The notes: generated from the letters alone by a model not told the origin. A stretch of 64,000 nt of DNA from Saprospiraceae bacterium (GCA_013360405.1 JABWBR010000007.1:25567-89566), one strand, 5' to 3'; shown: positions 37,238 to 46,853, counted from the first letter of the stretch. Numbers and translations: made by a program.

Positions 37238-38338
37238 ATGAGCAAACCGTTTCATCCGCTTACCGTAAAAGAAATCGTCTCCGAAGCAAAAGACGCCGTA
37301 TCTGTTACTTTTGAAGTGCCCGAGGCACTGAAAGAAGAATACGCATACACGCAGGGACAGCACCTCACGCTAAAGTTTCAGCTAAAAGGCAAGGAAGTCC
37401 GCCGCGCTTATTCGATGTGCAGCAGCCCGCTGGAACCCCACCTCACCATCACGGTCAAGCGAGTAAAAGGCGGCGTGGTGTCAAATTATATCAACGACAA
37501 CCTCAAAGCGGGCGACGTAGTCGATGTACTCCCGCCGGAGGGTCGCTTTTATACGCCCTTGAATGAAGACCAGCGCAAAACCTACTATATGTTTGGCGCA
37601 GGAAGCGGTATTACGCCGCTTTATTCGATGATAAAAACCATCCTCGAAAAAGAGCCGCAAAGCGAAATCCACTTGCTATACGGCAATCGCGAAGAGGAAA
37701 ACATTATTTTCAGGGAGCCGCTGGCCCAACTGGCCACGCGTTATGCCGGTCAGTTGCACATCACCCACATGCTAAGCCAACCGCGCCGCGAAAAAGCCAA
37801 AGGCATCGCCGGCATTTTCAGCAAAGGCACGCTGACGTGGCAGGGCAAAACAGGCCGCATCGACGCCCGCCAGGTCAATGCTTTCCTCGATGAACACCCC
37901 GCCCGCGCCAAAGAAACGGAATACCTCGTGTGCGGCCCCGGCACCATGATCGAAATCGTGGAACAGGCGCTTAAAACCCGCGGCATCGACAAAAAACATA
38001 TCCACTCCGAACATTTTACCACCGCCGCCATCGACGACGCCGACCGCATCAAAGGCGCCGACGGCGCCCACGTGAAGGTTACACTCAGCGGACAGCAGAT
38101 CGACATAACCGTGCCCGCCGGCAAAACAATCCTGAATACTTTACTTGACAATAAATTCGACCCGCCCTATTCCTGCACTTCGGGCGCCTGTTCAACCTGT
38201 ATGGCCAAGGTAACCAAGGGCAGCGTAAAGATGGATGTATGCTACGCCCTCGACGAAGAAGAAGTGGCAGAAGGCTACGTGCTCACCTGCCAGTCGCACC
38301 CGACTAGTGCGGAGGTGGAGATAAATTATGATGTATAG
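37238..38338 (+). CDS. FAD/NAD(P) oxidoreductase with C-terminal [2Fe-2S] ferredoxin domain
   Basis: The 366-aa protein is built like PaaE/phenol-hydroxylase-type reductases: an FAD-binding barrel (RRAYSMCSSP near residue 54), an NAD(P)-binding domain (FGAGSGITPLYSM near 123; YLVCGPGTMIE), and a plant-type [2Fe-2S] domain with CTSGACSTC (near 312) and a fourth Cys in VLTCQSHP. It moves electrons from NAD(P)H to an acceptor. Its position, divergent from the AlkB-like gene with an overlapping promoter, makes that monooxygenase the best candidate partner, but fatty-acid or phenylacetate-type oxygenases elsewhere cannot be excluded. Confidence 0.92.
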   Translation: MSKPFHPLTVKEIVSEAKDAVSVTFEVPEALKEEYAYTQGQHLTLKFQLKGKEVRRAYSMCSSPLEPHLTITVKRVKGGVVSNYINDNLKAGDVVDVLPPEGRFYTPLNEDQRKTYYMFGAGSGITPLYSMIKTILEKEPQSEIHLLYGNREEENIIFREPLAQLATRYAGQLHITHMLSQPRREKAKGIAGIFSKGTLTWQGKTGRIDARQVNAFLDEHPARAKETEYLVCGPGTMIEIVEQALKTRGIDKKHIHSEHFTTAAIDDADRIKGADGAHVKVTLSGQQIDITVPAGKTILNTLLDNKFDPPYSCTSGACSTCMAKVTKGSVKMDVCYALDEEEVAEGYVLTCQSHPTSAEVEINYDV

Positions 38339-38340
38339 GG

Positions 38341-38361
38341 GTTGTCGGTTGTGGGTTGTAG
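38341..38361. repeat. Short 7-nt tandem repeat after the reductase gene
   Basis: Units GTTGTCG, GTTGTGG and GTTGTAG lie three bases after the stop codon. The related motif GTTGTCGGTT occurs again near 61301. The remaining 160 bp to the next gene contain a G-run (near 38389) and no gene. Confidence 0.75.
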
Positions 38362-38526
38362 GTTTTACTGTTTGTTTTGGATACGAGGGGGGGGGTAAGT
38401 GTTGTAATAGAGCACTTTGCGGTTAAAAAATAAATCTAATAGCTTGTACGGTATATAAACATTCAAAATCACCCGCCATTGATTATGCTTCTGTTGGCTG
38501 TCGTGTGAGAACCCCTATTTTGTTAG

Positions 38527-39429
38527 TCACTCTAATCTTGCGAAGTATATTTTGTCAGGCCATAGAAACTTATGTTTTCCATAACCATTTGTCACAGGAT
38601 GAGACGAGTAAACAGTAATACTTTCATTAGGCACAATTTCAAGAACAATTCCACAGTGTCCATATTCTTTATCCTTAAATAGATTCCAGAACTGAACAAA
38701 GTCGCCTGGTTTTACGTCCTTAAATTTATCAATTTCAATTCCTTTTCCTCCTTTTATTATTCTTGAAGTACCTGTAAAGCAGAATTGATTATCTGTAAAT
38801 ACAATATTTGATACCTTGCTACATATTCCCCCAATATTAATATTTTTTATTTCTTCTTTAATTTGTTCCTGTAGTTCGGTATCGCTTAATTTGACAAATT
38901 CACTAAAGTATTTCTTCAATAACTTTCTTTCGTTTTCATCTATCACATTGTCAGATAAAACTTCTGAAATTAAACTTGAAATTTCATCGTATGGATAATA
39001 AGTTGACAAATGTGAATTATCTTTTAACCATTTTTTTAATGAAATAATTTCGTCGTCTTTAAGAATGCCATCCGCGAGGATTCCATGGCAAATGCCTTGT
39101 AAAACTTGGAGGTCGGAAGTGAAGTCATCGTAATAGTCAAAACCGTATGCGAATTTATCGCATAGCCACTTCATGTCATTAATTTCTTCCTCTGTAACTT
39201 CATTGTCACTGATTATTACTTGGATATTTTTGATCAGGTCATTAAACGGGTTCCTAACTGCCAAAAATTGGTGATTATCACACCACTTATCCAATTCAAG
39301 AATCTCTTTTTGATTAATTTTGGCATCTAACACAATACCTTCAATTATTCCTCTAAGCGAGTTGAATGCCTTATGAACTTCGCTTTTGCCAGTATATTGG
39401 CGATAGCTTGATTCATCTAGCTTTTTCAT
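38527..39429 (-). CDS. AT-rich gene: TerB-like helical repeats with a C-terminal NlpC/CHAP-like or BRCT-like region
   Basis: The 300-aa protein is not fully recognised. Residues 20-190 contain three similar helical units of the form I-x-DGx-x-x-EI-x-x-LxxWL (VLDAKINQKEILELDKWC; ILADGILKDDEIISLKKWL; VLSDNVIDENERKLLKKYF), reminiscent of TerB-type modules. Residues 205-235 (NQFCFTGTSRIIKGGKG) resemble the first strand-helix of a BRCT domain. They could equally hold a catalytic Cys of a papain-like fold, because VKPGDFVQFWN and YGHCGIVLEI that follow look like NlpC/P60 or CHAP. Base composition is more AT-rich than the neighbours, a sign of transfer. It overlaps its upstream partner by 4 bp. Confidence 0.75.
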   Translation of the reverse strand: MKKLDESSYRQYTGKSEVHKAFNSLRGIIEGIVLDAKINQKEILELDKWCDNHQFLAVRNPFNDLIKNIQVIISDNEVTEEEINDMKWLCDKFAYGFDYYDDFTSDLQVLQGICHGILADGILKDDEIISLKKWLKDNSHLSTYYPYDEISSLISEVLSDNVIDENERKLLKKYFSEFVKLSDTELQEQIKEEIKNINIGGICSKVSNIVFTDNQFCFTGTSRIIKGGKGIEIDKFKDVKPGDFVQFWNLFKDKEYGHCGIVLEIVPNESITVYSSHPVTNGYGKHKFLWPDKIYFARLE

Positions 39430-39818
39430 AAAAGGCCGGTCTTTAATTCTTCTAATTTTTTCTTGATTCCTATGCTATTGTTATTTTCAATCGCCTTTTC
39501 ATAATATAAAATCGCCTTTTCTGTTTGGCTGATTGTTAAATATTTATCTCCGATCTTTTTATACACCTCGGCAGCAACAGGTGAGGAACAACCGATAGCA
39601 TATTTTTCAAGATAGATTAGCGATTTTTCTAACTCACCTAAATTATCAAAAATATCTGCGATCCATTGATGAGGAATATGCTGGTCGCTCTCTGAAAGAT
39701 GCTCAGAATAGGTGATGTATGCCTCGACTGCCTCTAGTAAGGCGTTTTCTTCCTCGAGTTTTTTACCGAGCCAAAAATACTTTTGTCGATTCTGTATGGC
39801 ATTTTGATTGTTATCCAT
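39426..39818 (-). CDS. Small TPR protein paired with the TerB-like gene
   Basis: The 130-aa product consists mostly of three TPR-like helix pairs (ALLEAVEAYITYSEHL; IFDNLGELEKSLIYLEKYA; TEKAILYYEKAIENN). Its end overlaps the start of the 300-aa gene by four bases (ATGA), so both are one translational unit. It is AT-rich like its partner. Likely a binding partner or regulator; the function is unknown. Confidence 0.75.
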   Translation of the reverse strand: MDNNQNAIQNRQKYFWLGKKLEEENALLEAVEAYITYSEHLSESDQHIPHQWIADIFDNLGELEKSLIYLEKYAIGCSSPVAAEVYKKIGDKYLTISQTEKAILYYEKAIENNNSIGIKKKLEELKTGLL

Positions 39819-40033
39819 ATTCCTGAATTTTTTTGTTATAGTCCAATCGACACGTTTTTAATATTCAGTTTTATGTGTTTATTTTCATACAAAGGCAGAA
39901 TAGGTAACCAGGAGTAGATGATTCCTTGGTGACTTGCAATATAGTTAACATGTTGTTTGTACGCAAGAATCTCAAGATTGTTTCTTTATTTATTCGCGAA
40001 TTATTATTGATATGTTTAGAAGGATAATGAATG

Positions 40034-41431
40034 TTATTTTTCCATATAACTATATGGTCTAGTATCCACTTTGAAATAATCTACCCGCAAACTATCCACA
40101 GGCCAATCCTTAAACTCCGTCACCAAAAACCCGCCGTTTTGCAGCGCCTCCGCATGCGCGCCCGGCTCGGGCAATACGACAAGTGTCGCGGTACTATCCG
40201 GCGATTCCAGGCTACTGAGCAGCAGGGTTTCATAGGGCACTCCCCAGGTCATCAGCAAAGTATCAGTTGGGGCATGGGAGAGTGGCAGATAGAAATTGCG
40301 GGCGCCCGTTTCGCTGCGCCATTGCTGCAAGTGCGAAGCCAGCCATTCGATGCGCCCGGTAAACGGCTTCCGGTGTTGGGCTATGACTGCCAGTCGAAAG
40401 ACCGTGAGGCCCATGAGCAACCAGATCCAATATCGGTGGGTATGTCGCTTTACTATGTCAAGCATAAAAGGTACGCCCACGTAAATCATCAACGGCATAT
40501 AATTAACCTCGGCATAAAAGCGGTAGCTGGCATTGGGCGAGCCGATATGCAATAAGGCGAGGTGCCCCAGGCAAAATACCCATATCAGTCCCAATAGCCA
40601 CCAGCGCCGGCGCCAGGTTAAATACCCGCTCACTACGAGCAACATGAGTGGAAAGAAATACCAGTATTGCAGGCTGTGTACCAGGAATTTGGCGTTGCTC
40701 GGCAATTGCAGGTAGTTGGGAAAAAATTCTATCAGGTTTTTGAAAAAGGTGTCGTATTTGTTGTCATCGTACCAATTGCCCGAAAAAATGGATTTTAAAA
40801 TTAATACCAATACCATCCAACCGACTACCGCGCCGTAGCGCCAATGCCGCAACTCCGGCAGGGTAAGCGCGCCGTAAGCCCACAAGAAGAAAAACGGGAT
40901 AAAAACCAGCGGGTGGTAATACGCCAATGCGGGCATGGCCACCGCCATAATAACCATCATCCAGGGGCGATCCAGGGCCGGATAACGCAGCGCAAAGGCG
41001 AATACGACCAGCAATAGACCCAGGGCCTGCTGTTGCTCAGAAGGCGCCCAGTAAAAGGCGTCGTAGACGATGAGGGTGTATAAAAATACCAACGCCCAGC
41101 CAAGGTAGTCGTTGCGCAATACCCGCACGATGAGGGTGTAAAAAGCCCAAAACAACAGCTGAAACGACGCAGAATAAAGCAGCAATACCACTTTGAGCGG
41201 CAAGCCCAGCTTGATGCCCGCCAGCGGCAGGGCCTGTATCAACACTACCCCAAAGCGGTTGACCATCACCTGCGGTTTGCCTTCGGTGATCATGAGGAAG
41301 GTCTGGTAGGCTATGTCGAGCAGCAAGGTGCGCTCCTGGTACAGCCATAGCGACATTACCAGCAGCGCAGCCATGGCCACGTGCCCCAGCCGGCGTGGCC
41401 AGGAGGAGGGAAATTGATAACTCGCTTCCAT
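40034..41431 (-). CDS. Polytopic membrane protein, possible GT-C-type glycosyltransferase
   Basis: The 465-aa protein has about ten hydrophobic helices and a soluble C-terminal domain (from about residue 370). A long first loop (EGKPQVMVNRFGVVLIQALP) and a loop with YDAFYWAPSEQQQ recall GT-C/PMT-like enzymes, but I cannot identify the DxD-type catalytic motif with confidence. It appears to be a stand-alone gene with repeat-rich DNA upstream. Confidence 0.7.
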   Translation of the reverse strand: MEASYQFPSSWPRRLGHVAMAALLVMSLWLYQERTLLLDIAYQTFLMITEGKPQVMVNRFGVVLIQALPLAGIKLGLPLKVVLLLYSASFQLLFWAFYTLIVRVLRNDYLGWALVFLYTLIVYDAFYWAPSEQQQALGLLLVVFAFALRYPALDRPWMMVIMAVAMPALAYYHPLVFIPFFFLWAYGALTLPELRHWRYGAVVGWMVLVLILKSIFSGNWYDDNKYDTFFKNLIEFFPNYLQLPSNAKFLVHSLQYWYFFPLMLLVVSGYLTWRRRWWLLGLIWVFCLGHLALLHIGSPNASYRFYAEVNYMPLMIYVGVPFMLDIVKRHTHRYWIWLLMGLTVFRLAVIAQHRKPFTGRIEWLASHLQQWRSETGARNFYLPLSHAPTDTLLMTWGVPYETLLLSSLESPDSTATLVVLPEPGAHAEALQNGGFLVTEFKDWPVDSLRVDYFKVDTRPYSYMEK

Positions 41432-41505
41432 GGATTGCTAAGTTTAATGACTATGCAACGATGAGAGCTGAGATCGCAAAGTCTTTTAGATTCAAAAGGG
41501 CTCAA

Positions 41506-41608
41506 CTTTTGTGCCTTTGTGTGGTTTTTGGGTCTTTGTGTTAAAAAATAACGCATTGCTCCGGTTTTTCACCACAAAGGCACTAAGGGCACTAAGTACC
41601 ACAAAGGC
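41506..41608. repeat. Imperfect inverted repeat with internal CACTAAG/CACAAAGG units
   Basis: A left arm (41506-41542, TTTGTGCCTTTGTGTGG-like) and a right arm (41569-41608, CACCACAAAGGCACTAAG-like) are imperfect reverse complements separated by about 26 nt. It lies between two same-strand genes and may form a hairpin in RNA. Confidence 0.7.
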
Positions 41609-41640
41609 TGATAGGCTAACAGTCCAATAGTCCTACCATC

Positions 41641-42294
41641 CTACCCCACCGCCTCCCGGTGCCTATCCAGCCAATATGCCCAAATCACCAGCAACCACTG
41701 TGCATGGCCTGCCCAGGCAATAGCCGTTTCATCGGGTGGCGGCGGCCCCATCAAATTAGCCACATAAATAACGGCCATAAACGCGGCTAATCCCCAAAAG
41801 GCGTAGGCGCCAATGCGATCTTTGGCTTTTGTTGTTTTTAAATAATAATATAAACCGGCCACAAAAAGCAGGCTTTCTACTATAATGGTACCTGCCCAGG
41901 AATTCCACAGCCCGAAGCCCAGCCGGGTATCACCCCCTGGATACAAGGGCAGATCGGGCCGGTGTGCGATCAAGTCGAGCAGCCAATGGCTCAATACCAG
42001 GCTCCCCAAAATGATGGCCGCGCGGGTGTCTTTTTTTATAAACCAATAAATGAGCCCGAGCAGGCCCCCCCAAACCAAAACCATCAACAGGCTGTGGGTA
42101 ACAGGGTAGTGCACAAAGTCGAGCGGGGTAACGGCTGTGATGCCCGGCGCGATTTTTACGTGCTCAACCCCCAGCAACAGCAAGGTGGGCCACATCAGGT
42201 CAACCAATTGGACGCTCAGGAATAGCGTGCCCAGCGATACTTTGGGTGTCAGCGACTTGGCGCCGAGGCCCACGGCGAAGTGTCCGATAAACAT
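41641..42294 (-). CDS. Metal-dependent hydrolase-like membrane protein (DUF457/YdjM-type)
   Basis: The 217-aa protein has six hydrophobic helices and conserved His/Asp residues (FIGHFAVGLGAKS at the N-terminus, DFVHYPVTHSLL, SHWLLDLIAHRPDLPL) in the arrangement of the YdjM/DUF457 membrane hydrolase group. The substrate is unknown. The gene is divergent from the amidohydrolase genes. Confidence 0.8.
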   Translation of the reverse strand: MFIGHFAVGLGAKSLTPKVSLGTLFLSVQLVDLMWPTLLLLGVEHVKIAPGITAVTPLDFVHYPVTHSLLMVLVWGGLLGLIYWFIKKDTRAAIILGSLVLSHWLLDLIAHRPDLPLYPGGDTRLGFGLWNSWAGTIIVESLLFVAGLYYYLKTTKAKDRIGAYAFWGLAAFMAVIYVANLMGPPPPDETAIAWAGHAQWLLVIWAYWLDRHREAVG

Positions 42295-42321
42295 GTTTTT
42301 TTCGGGGTAAAATACAAAAAA

Positions 42322-42420
42322 AGGGTTTATGAAGGGTGATGAGGGTTGATGAGGGTTGATGAATGTCTCTCATAAACCCTCATAAACCCTCATAAACCCT
42401 CATAACCCCTTATAAACCAT
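42322..42420. repeat. 10-nt tandem units arranged as an inverted repeat
   Basis: The left arm carries GAGGGTTGAT units at 42341-42360 (with a degenerate unit before), and the right arm carries CATAAACCCT three times (42371-42400) plus CATAACCCCT (42401-42410) and a degenerate unit. The arms are imperfect reverse complements with almost no loop. It sits in the gap between divergent genes, so any hairpin would be in a 5' leader of one or both. Confidence 0.85.
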
Positions 42421-42482
42421 AAATCTTTCTTATTTTGTCGTTGTAAACCGCATTCACTCACAAAAACCCGTTCTGTTCTAGT

Positions 42483-45482
42483 ATGAAAAAAGCACTACTA
42501 CTCCTACTGGCATTAAGTAGTTGGTTGACTACTTCTTTCGCCCAGGTTACCTTTCCGCAAAACGGTGTGTACGACGAACGCGAAGGCCTGTATGCCTTTA
42601 CCAACGCCACCGTTTTTACCAGCTACAACCAAAAAATAGAAGGCGCTACCCTGCTCATCCGCGATGGCAAGGTGGAAGCCGTGGGCAAAGACGTAGCTAT
42701 TCCAAAAGAAGCCGTTCAGATCGACCTGAAAGGCAAGTTTATTTATCCTTCTTTTATCGACCTCTATTCCGATTACGGCATGCCGGAGACCCCGACGGAT
42801 AGGCCTCGTGGCGGCGGCGGCGGGTTTGGCAACCAGCAAATGCTCAGTTCCAAACAGGGCGCCTATATGTGGAATGAAGCACTCAAATCAGAGTATAACG
42901 CCCACGAGAATTTTAAAGTAAACGATAAAGCAGCCAAACCCCTGCGCGACGCAGGTTTTGGCGCGGTGCTGGCCCACCGTATGGACGGCATTTCGCGTGG
43001 CGCCGGTACGCTGGTCGCGCTTACCGATAAGCGCGAACACGAGGTGATTCTGCGCGAAAAAGCGGCCCATCTCTTGTCTTTCAATAAAGGCACTTCTACC
43101 CAAAGTTATCCCAGCTCGCTGACCGGGGGTATTGCGCTGTTGCGCCAGACTTACCACGACGGGCAGTGGTACGCCAACCAGTCATCAGAAGTGAATATCT
43201 CGTTGAAAGCCTGGAACGACCTGCAAAGTTTGCCCCAGTTTTTTGAAGTGCGCAACCAGCAGGAAGCCCAGCGCGCCCTGAGGCTCGGCAAAGAATTTGG
43301 CAAAACATATATCATTAAAGGTGCCGGCGATGAGTACCAGCGCCTCGACGAGCTCAAAGCCACCGGTGCGAGCTTTATCCTTCCGCTCAACTTCCCGGAG
43401 GCCTTCGACGTAGAAGACCCTTACGATGCCCTGCAGATCAACCTGTCGCAGATGAAACACTGGGAATTGGCACCCACGAACCCCGCCCGGCTTGCTGCCG
43501 CCGGCGTCAATTTTGCTATTACGACTAATGGACTGAAAAAAACGGAGGACTTATTCGGGCAACTTCGCAAAGCGATAGAAAACGGCCTCACTGAAGAGCA
43601 AGCCCTCAAAGCGCTGACCTATACGCCGGCGCAGCTTGTAGGCGCCTACGATCGTCTCGGCAGTCTCGATAAAGGCAAACTCGCCAATTTTATCATCACC
43701 AACGGCAGCGTTTTTGCCAAAGACGCCAAGATCTACCACAACTGGGTGCAGGGCAAGGGCTTTGTCATCAAAGACCTCGATGCCCCCGATTGGATCGGCG
43801 CTTATGCTTTCAAAGTAGGCGACACCGACTACCGCTTGTTGGTGAAGGGCAAAAACGAGTCGCCAGAGATGAGTATCGCCGTTAACGACACTACTTCTAT
43901 TAAAATCAAACACCAGTATAGCAACGGCCAAATCACGATGTCGTTTGAACCCGACAAAAGCAAGCAGCGTGTGCGCCTTTCGGGTGTAGTGGAAGGCCGC
44001 AACTGGAAAGGCCGCGGACAGGATGCCACCGGCAAGTGGATCAACTGGTCGGCTACCTATACCGGTCCCGCCGACGAGAAAAAAGAAGACAAAAAACCCG
44101 ATTCGGCAAAAAAAGAACAGGCGCTGGGCCCCGTCCTGTTTCCCTTTGGACCTTATGGAAGGGAGAAATTGCCCACACAGGCCACCTACCTGATCCGCAA
44201 TGCGACGGTTTGGACCAACGAAAAAGACGGCATCCTGAAAAACGCCGACGTATTGATTGAAAACGGAAAGATCAGCAAGGTCGGCCCCAAGCTCTCAGCG
44301 GCTAATGCCATCACCATCGACGGCACGGGCAAACACGTCACGCCGGGCATCATCGACGAGCACTCGCACATCGCTATCAGCAGGGGCGTCAACGAAGGCA
44401 CCCAGGAAAGCTCGGCGGAAGTACGCATGGGCGACGTCATCGACGCCGAAGATATCAGCATCTACCGGCAATTATCAGGTGGCGTCACGGCTTCCCAACT
44501 TTTGCACGGATCTGCCAACCCCATCGGCGGACAATCGGCTATTATCAAGCTGCGATGGGGATACAATGCCGAAGCCCTCAAAATACAGGGCGCCGACGGC
44601 TTTATCAAGTTTGCCCTCGGTGAAAACGTAAAGCAGTCGAGCTCCAGCAGTAGCACCCGTTTTCCGCAAACGCGTATGGGCGTGGAGCAGGTGTACGAAG
44701 ACTACTTCACCCGCGCCCGCGAATACGGCAAGCTCAAAGCATCGGGCAAGCCCTATCGCAAAGACCTCGACCTGGAAGCCATACTCGAAATCCTTGACAA
44801 AAAGCGCTTTATCACTTGTCACTCCTACGTACAAAGCGAAATCAACATGCTCATGAAAGTGGCCGAGCGTTTCGGTTTCCGCATCAATACCTTTACGCAC
44901 ATTTTGGAAGGTTATAAAGTGGCCGACATCATGGCCAAACACGGCGTAGGCGGCTCGAGCTTCTCCGACTGGTGGGCTTACAAATACGAAGTATACGAGG
45001 CGATTCCATACAACGGCGCCTTGATGCACGAAGAGGGCGTCACGGTTGCCTTCAACTCCGACGACGACGAGATGGCGCGCCGCCTCAACCAGGAAGCCGC
45101 CAAAGCGGTATTGTTCGGCGGCGTTTCGGAAGAAGAAGCCCTAAAATTTGTGACGCTCAACCCGGCCAAACTGCTGCATCTCGATCAGCGCATGGGCAGT
45201 CTCAAAACCGGCAAAGACGCCGACGTAGTGTTGTGGAGCGACAACCCGCTGTCAGTTTACGCGAAAGCGGAAAAAACCTTTATCGACGGCATCCTCTTCT
45301 TCGACCGCGATGAAGACCTGCAACTGCGCGACGCGATTGCCAAGGAACGCAGCCGCCTGATCCAGAAGATGATCGAAGCCAAGCAGGGCGGCCAGGCTAC
45401 GCAACCCGCCCGCGGCCGCATGAGCAGCCGGCATTACCACTGCGATGATGCGGAGGATGAGATGTACGAGGGAGAGGAATAG
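42483..45482 (+). CDS. Exported double amidohydrolase (two imidazolonepropionase-like halves)
   Basis: The 999-aa protein has a signal peptide (LLLLLALSSWLTTSFAQ) and two amidohydrolase-like halves. The second half (from about residue 560) keeps the metal-binding HSHIA in PGIIDEHSHIAISRG, later CHSYVQSE and FNSDDDEMARR, and a typical composite strand LNPAKLLHLDQRMGSLKTGKDADVVLWS. In the first half the matching place reads FIDLYSDYG, without the HxH, so it may be non-catalytic. Such pairs are common in Bacteroidota and are probably exported peptidase- or hydrolase-like enzymes. Downstream lies a third related gene. Confidence 0.88.
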   Translation: MKKALLLLLALSSWLTTSFAQVTFPQNGVYDEREGLYAFTNATVFTSYNQKIEGATLLIRDGKVEAVGKDVAIPKEAVQIDLKGKFIYPSFIDLYSDYGMPETPTDRPRGGGGGFGNQQMLSSKQGAYMWNEALKSEYNAHENFKVNDKAAKPLRDAGFGAVLAHRMDGISRGAGTLVALTDKREHEVILREKAAHLLSFNKGTSTQSYPSSLTGGIALLRQTYHDGQWYANQSSEVNISLKAWNDLQSLPQFFEVRNQQEAQRALRLGKEFGKTYIIKGAGDEYQRLDELKATGASFILPLNFPEAFDVEDPYDALQINLSQMKHWELAPTNPARLAAAGVNFAITTNGLKKTEDLFGQLRKAIENGLTEEQALKALTYTPAQLVGAYDRLGSLDKGKLANFIITNGSVFAKDAKIYHNWVQGKGFVIKDLDAPDWIGAYAFKVGDTDYRLLVKGKNESPEMSIAVNDTTSIKIKHQYSNGQITMSFEPDKSKQRVRLSGVVEGRNWKGRGQDATGKWINWSATYTGPADEKKEDKKPDSAKKEQALGPVLFPFGPYGREKLPTQATYLIRNATVWTNEKDGILKNADVLIENGKISKVGPKLSAANAITIDGTGKHVTPGIIDEHSHIAISRGVNEGTQESSAEVRMGDVIDAEDISIYRQLSGGVTASQLLHGSANPIGGQSAIIKLRWGYNAEALKIQGADGFIKFALGENVKQSSSSSSTRFPQTRMGVEQVYEDYFTRAREYGKLKASGKPYRKDLDLEAILEILDKKRFITCHSYVQSEINMLMKVAERFGFRINTFTHILEGYKVADIMAKHGVGGSSFSDWWAYKYEVYEAIPYNGALMHEEGVTVAFNSDDDEMARRLNQEAAKAVLFGGVSEEEALKFVTLNPAKLLHLDQRMGSLKTGKDADVVLWSDNPLSVYAKAEKTFIDGILFFDRDEDLQLRDAIAKERSRLIQKMIEAKQGGQATQPARGRMSSRHYHCDDAEDEMYEGEE

Positions 45483-45490
45483 GTTTAGCG

Positions 45491-45511
45491 GTCAGCAGTC
45501 AGCAGTCAGCT
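45491..45511. repeat. Three GTCAGCN 7-nt units after the amidohydrolase stop
   Basis: GTCAGCA, GTCAGCA and GTCAGCT follow the stop codon within ten bases, similar in placement to the other short tandem elements of the right half of the window. Confidence 0.75.
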
Positions 45512-45553
45512 GCTTGGAATTTGCTTTTTTAGTTTTTTTAAAATTGAAAAATC

Positions 45554-46831
45554 ATGTTGCGATATATAACCACTTTCATCTGTTTGATCTTTGCCTTTTC
45601 GGCAATGGCGCAATCGCCTGTGCCGGCCCGGGCGCAATCGAAGCCCGTTTGTATCACGGGCGCTACCGCGCATCTGGGCAACGGGCAAGTAATTGACAAT
45701 GCACTCATCGCCTTTGAAAACGGCAAATTGACCCGCGTAGAAGCCTATCAGCAGGGGGCCGATTTGCGAAATTACGAGCTGATCGACGCCAAAGGCAAAC
45801 ACGTATATCCGGGCTTTATTGCCACGAATACCACCCTCGGCCTAATAGAAATCGGCGCCGTACGCGCCACCAACGACAATGCGGAGACGGGTACGCTCAA
45901 CCCTTCCGCACGGGCGATCATTGCTTATAACACCGACTCTGAGGTGACCCCCACCGTGCGCTCGCAGGGCGTGCTGTTGGCCCAGATCACCCCGCAGGGC
46001 GGGTTGGTATCGGGTTCTTCTTCGGTAGTGCAACTCGACGCCTGGAACTGGGAAGACGCCGCGTATGCCACCGACATCGGCCTCCACCTCAACTGGCCGG
46101 CGCGTTTATCGTTTAGCTTTTTTACGGGCGAATCGACCCGCAACGAGCGCTACGAACAGCAAATCAGAGATATCGAGCAGCTGATGGAAGAAGCGGCAGC
46201 TTACGCCCGCCAGGGCCAGCCCGCGGTTAAAAACCTGAAGCTGGAAGCCATGCGCGGCTTATTCAACAAAGAGAAAAAGTTGTACGTTAGCGTCAACGGT
46301 GCGCGCGACATCACCCAAGCGGTGTTGTTGGGCAAAAAATACGGCCTATCGGTCGTCATTGTGGGCGGCCGCGACAGTTGGATGCTCACCGGGCTGCTCA
46401 AAGAAAACAACGTATCCGTCATCCTGGGCCGCACGCATAGTCTGCCCAGCCGCGACGATGACGACGTGGACCAGCCCTTCAAGACGCCGGCGATGTTGCA
46501 CCAGGCGGGGGTTTTGTTCTGCATCAGTAATGACGGCTTCTGGCAGCAGCGCAACCTGGCTTTCCAGGCCGGCCATGCCGTCGGCTACGGCCTGCCCTAC
46601 GAAGCAGCCCTGTCGGCCATCACCCTCAACGCCGCCAAAATCCTGGGCATCGACAAGCGCGCGGGCACACTCGAGACGGGCAAAGACGCCACGCTTTTCA
46701 TCAGCGAAGGCGACGCCCTCGACATGCGTACCAGTAAGGTAAGCCGCGCTTTCATCCAGGGCCGCGATATCGACCTGGATAACAAGCAGAAGGTGTTGTA
46801 TAGGAAGTTTAAGGAGAAGTATAGTAGGTAA
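45554..46831 (+). CDS. Exported amidohydrolase-like protein, metal ligands missing
   Basis: The 425-aa protein starts with a signal peptide (first 19 residues, ending FSAMAQ) and has the composite-domain ends of the amidohydrolase family (GFIATNTTLGL; LNAAKILGIDKRAGTLETGKDATLFIS). The expected HxH after the first strand is replaced by TNT, and no later metal-binding HxH is evident. It resembles the first half of the preceding 999-aa protein and may be its partner subunit. It lies 71 bp downstream, so the two are likely one operon. Confidence 0.85.
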   Translation: MLRYITTFICLIFAFSAMAQSPVPARAQSKPVCITGATAHLGNGQVIDNALIAFENGKLTRVEAYQQGADLRNYELIDAKGKHVYPGFIATNTTLGLIEIGAVRATNDNAETGTLNPSARAIIAYNTDSEVTPTVRSQGVLLAQITPQGGLVSGSSSVVQLDAWNWEDAAYATDIGLHLNWPARLSFSFFTGESTRNERYEQQIRDIEQLMEEAAAYARQGQPAVKNLKLEAMRGLFNKEKKLYVSVNGARDITQAVLLGKKYGLSVVIVGGRDSWMLTGLLKENNVSVILGRTHSLPSRDDDDVDQPFKTPAMLHQAGVLFCISNDGFWQQRNLAFQAGHAVGYGLPYEAALSAITLNAAKILGIDKRAGTLETGKDATLFISEGDALDMRTSKVSRAFIQGRDIDLDNKQKVLYRKFKEKYSR

Positions 46832-46853
46832 TAGCCTGTTTCAAAATATCGCT

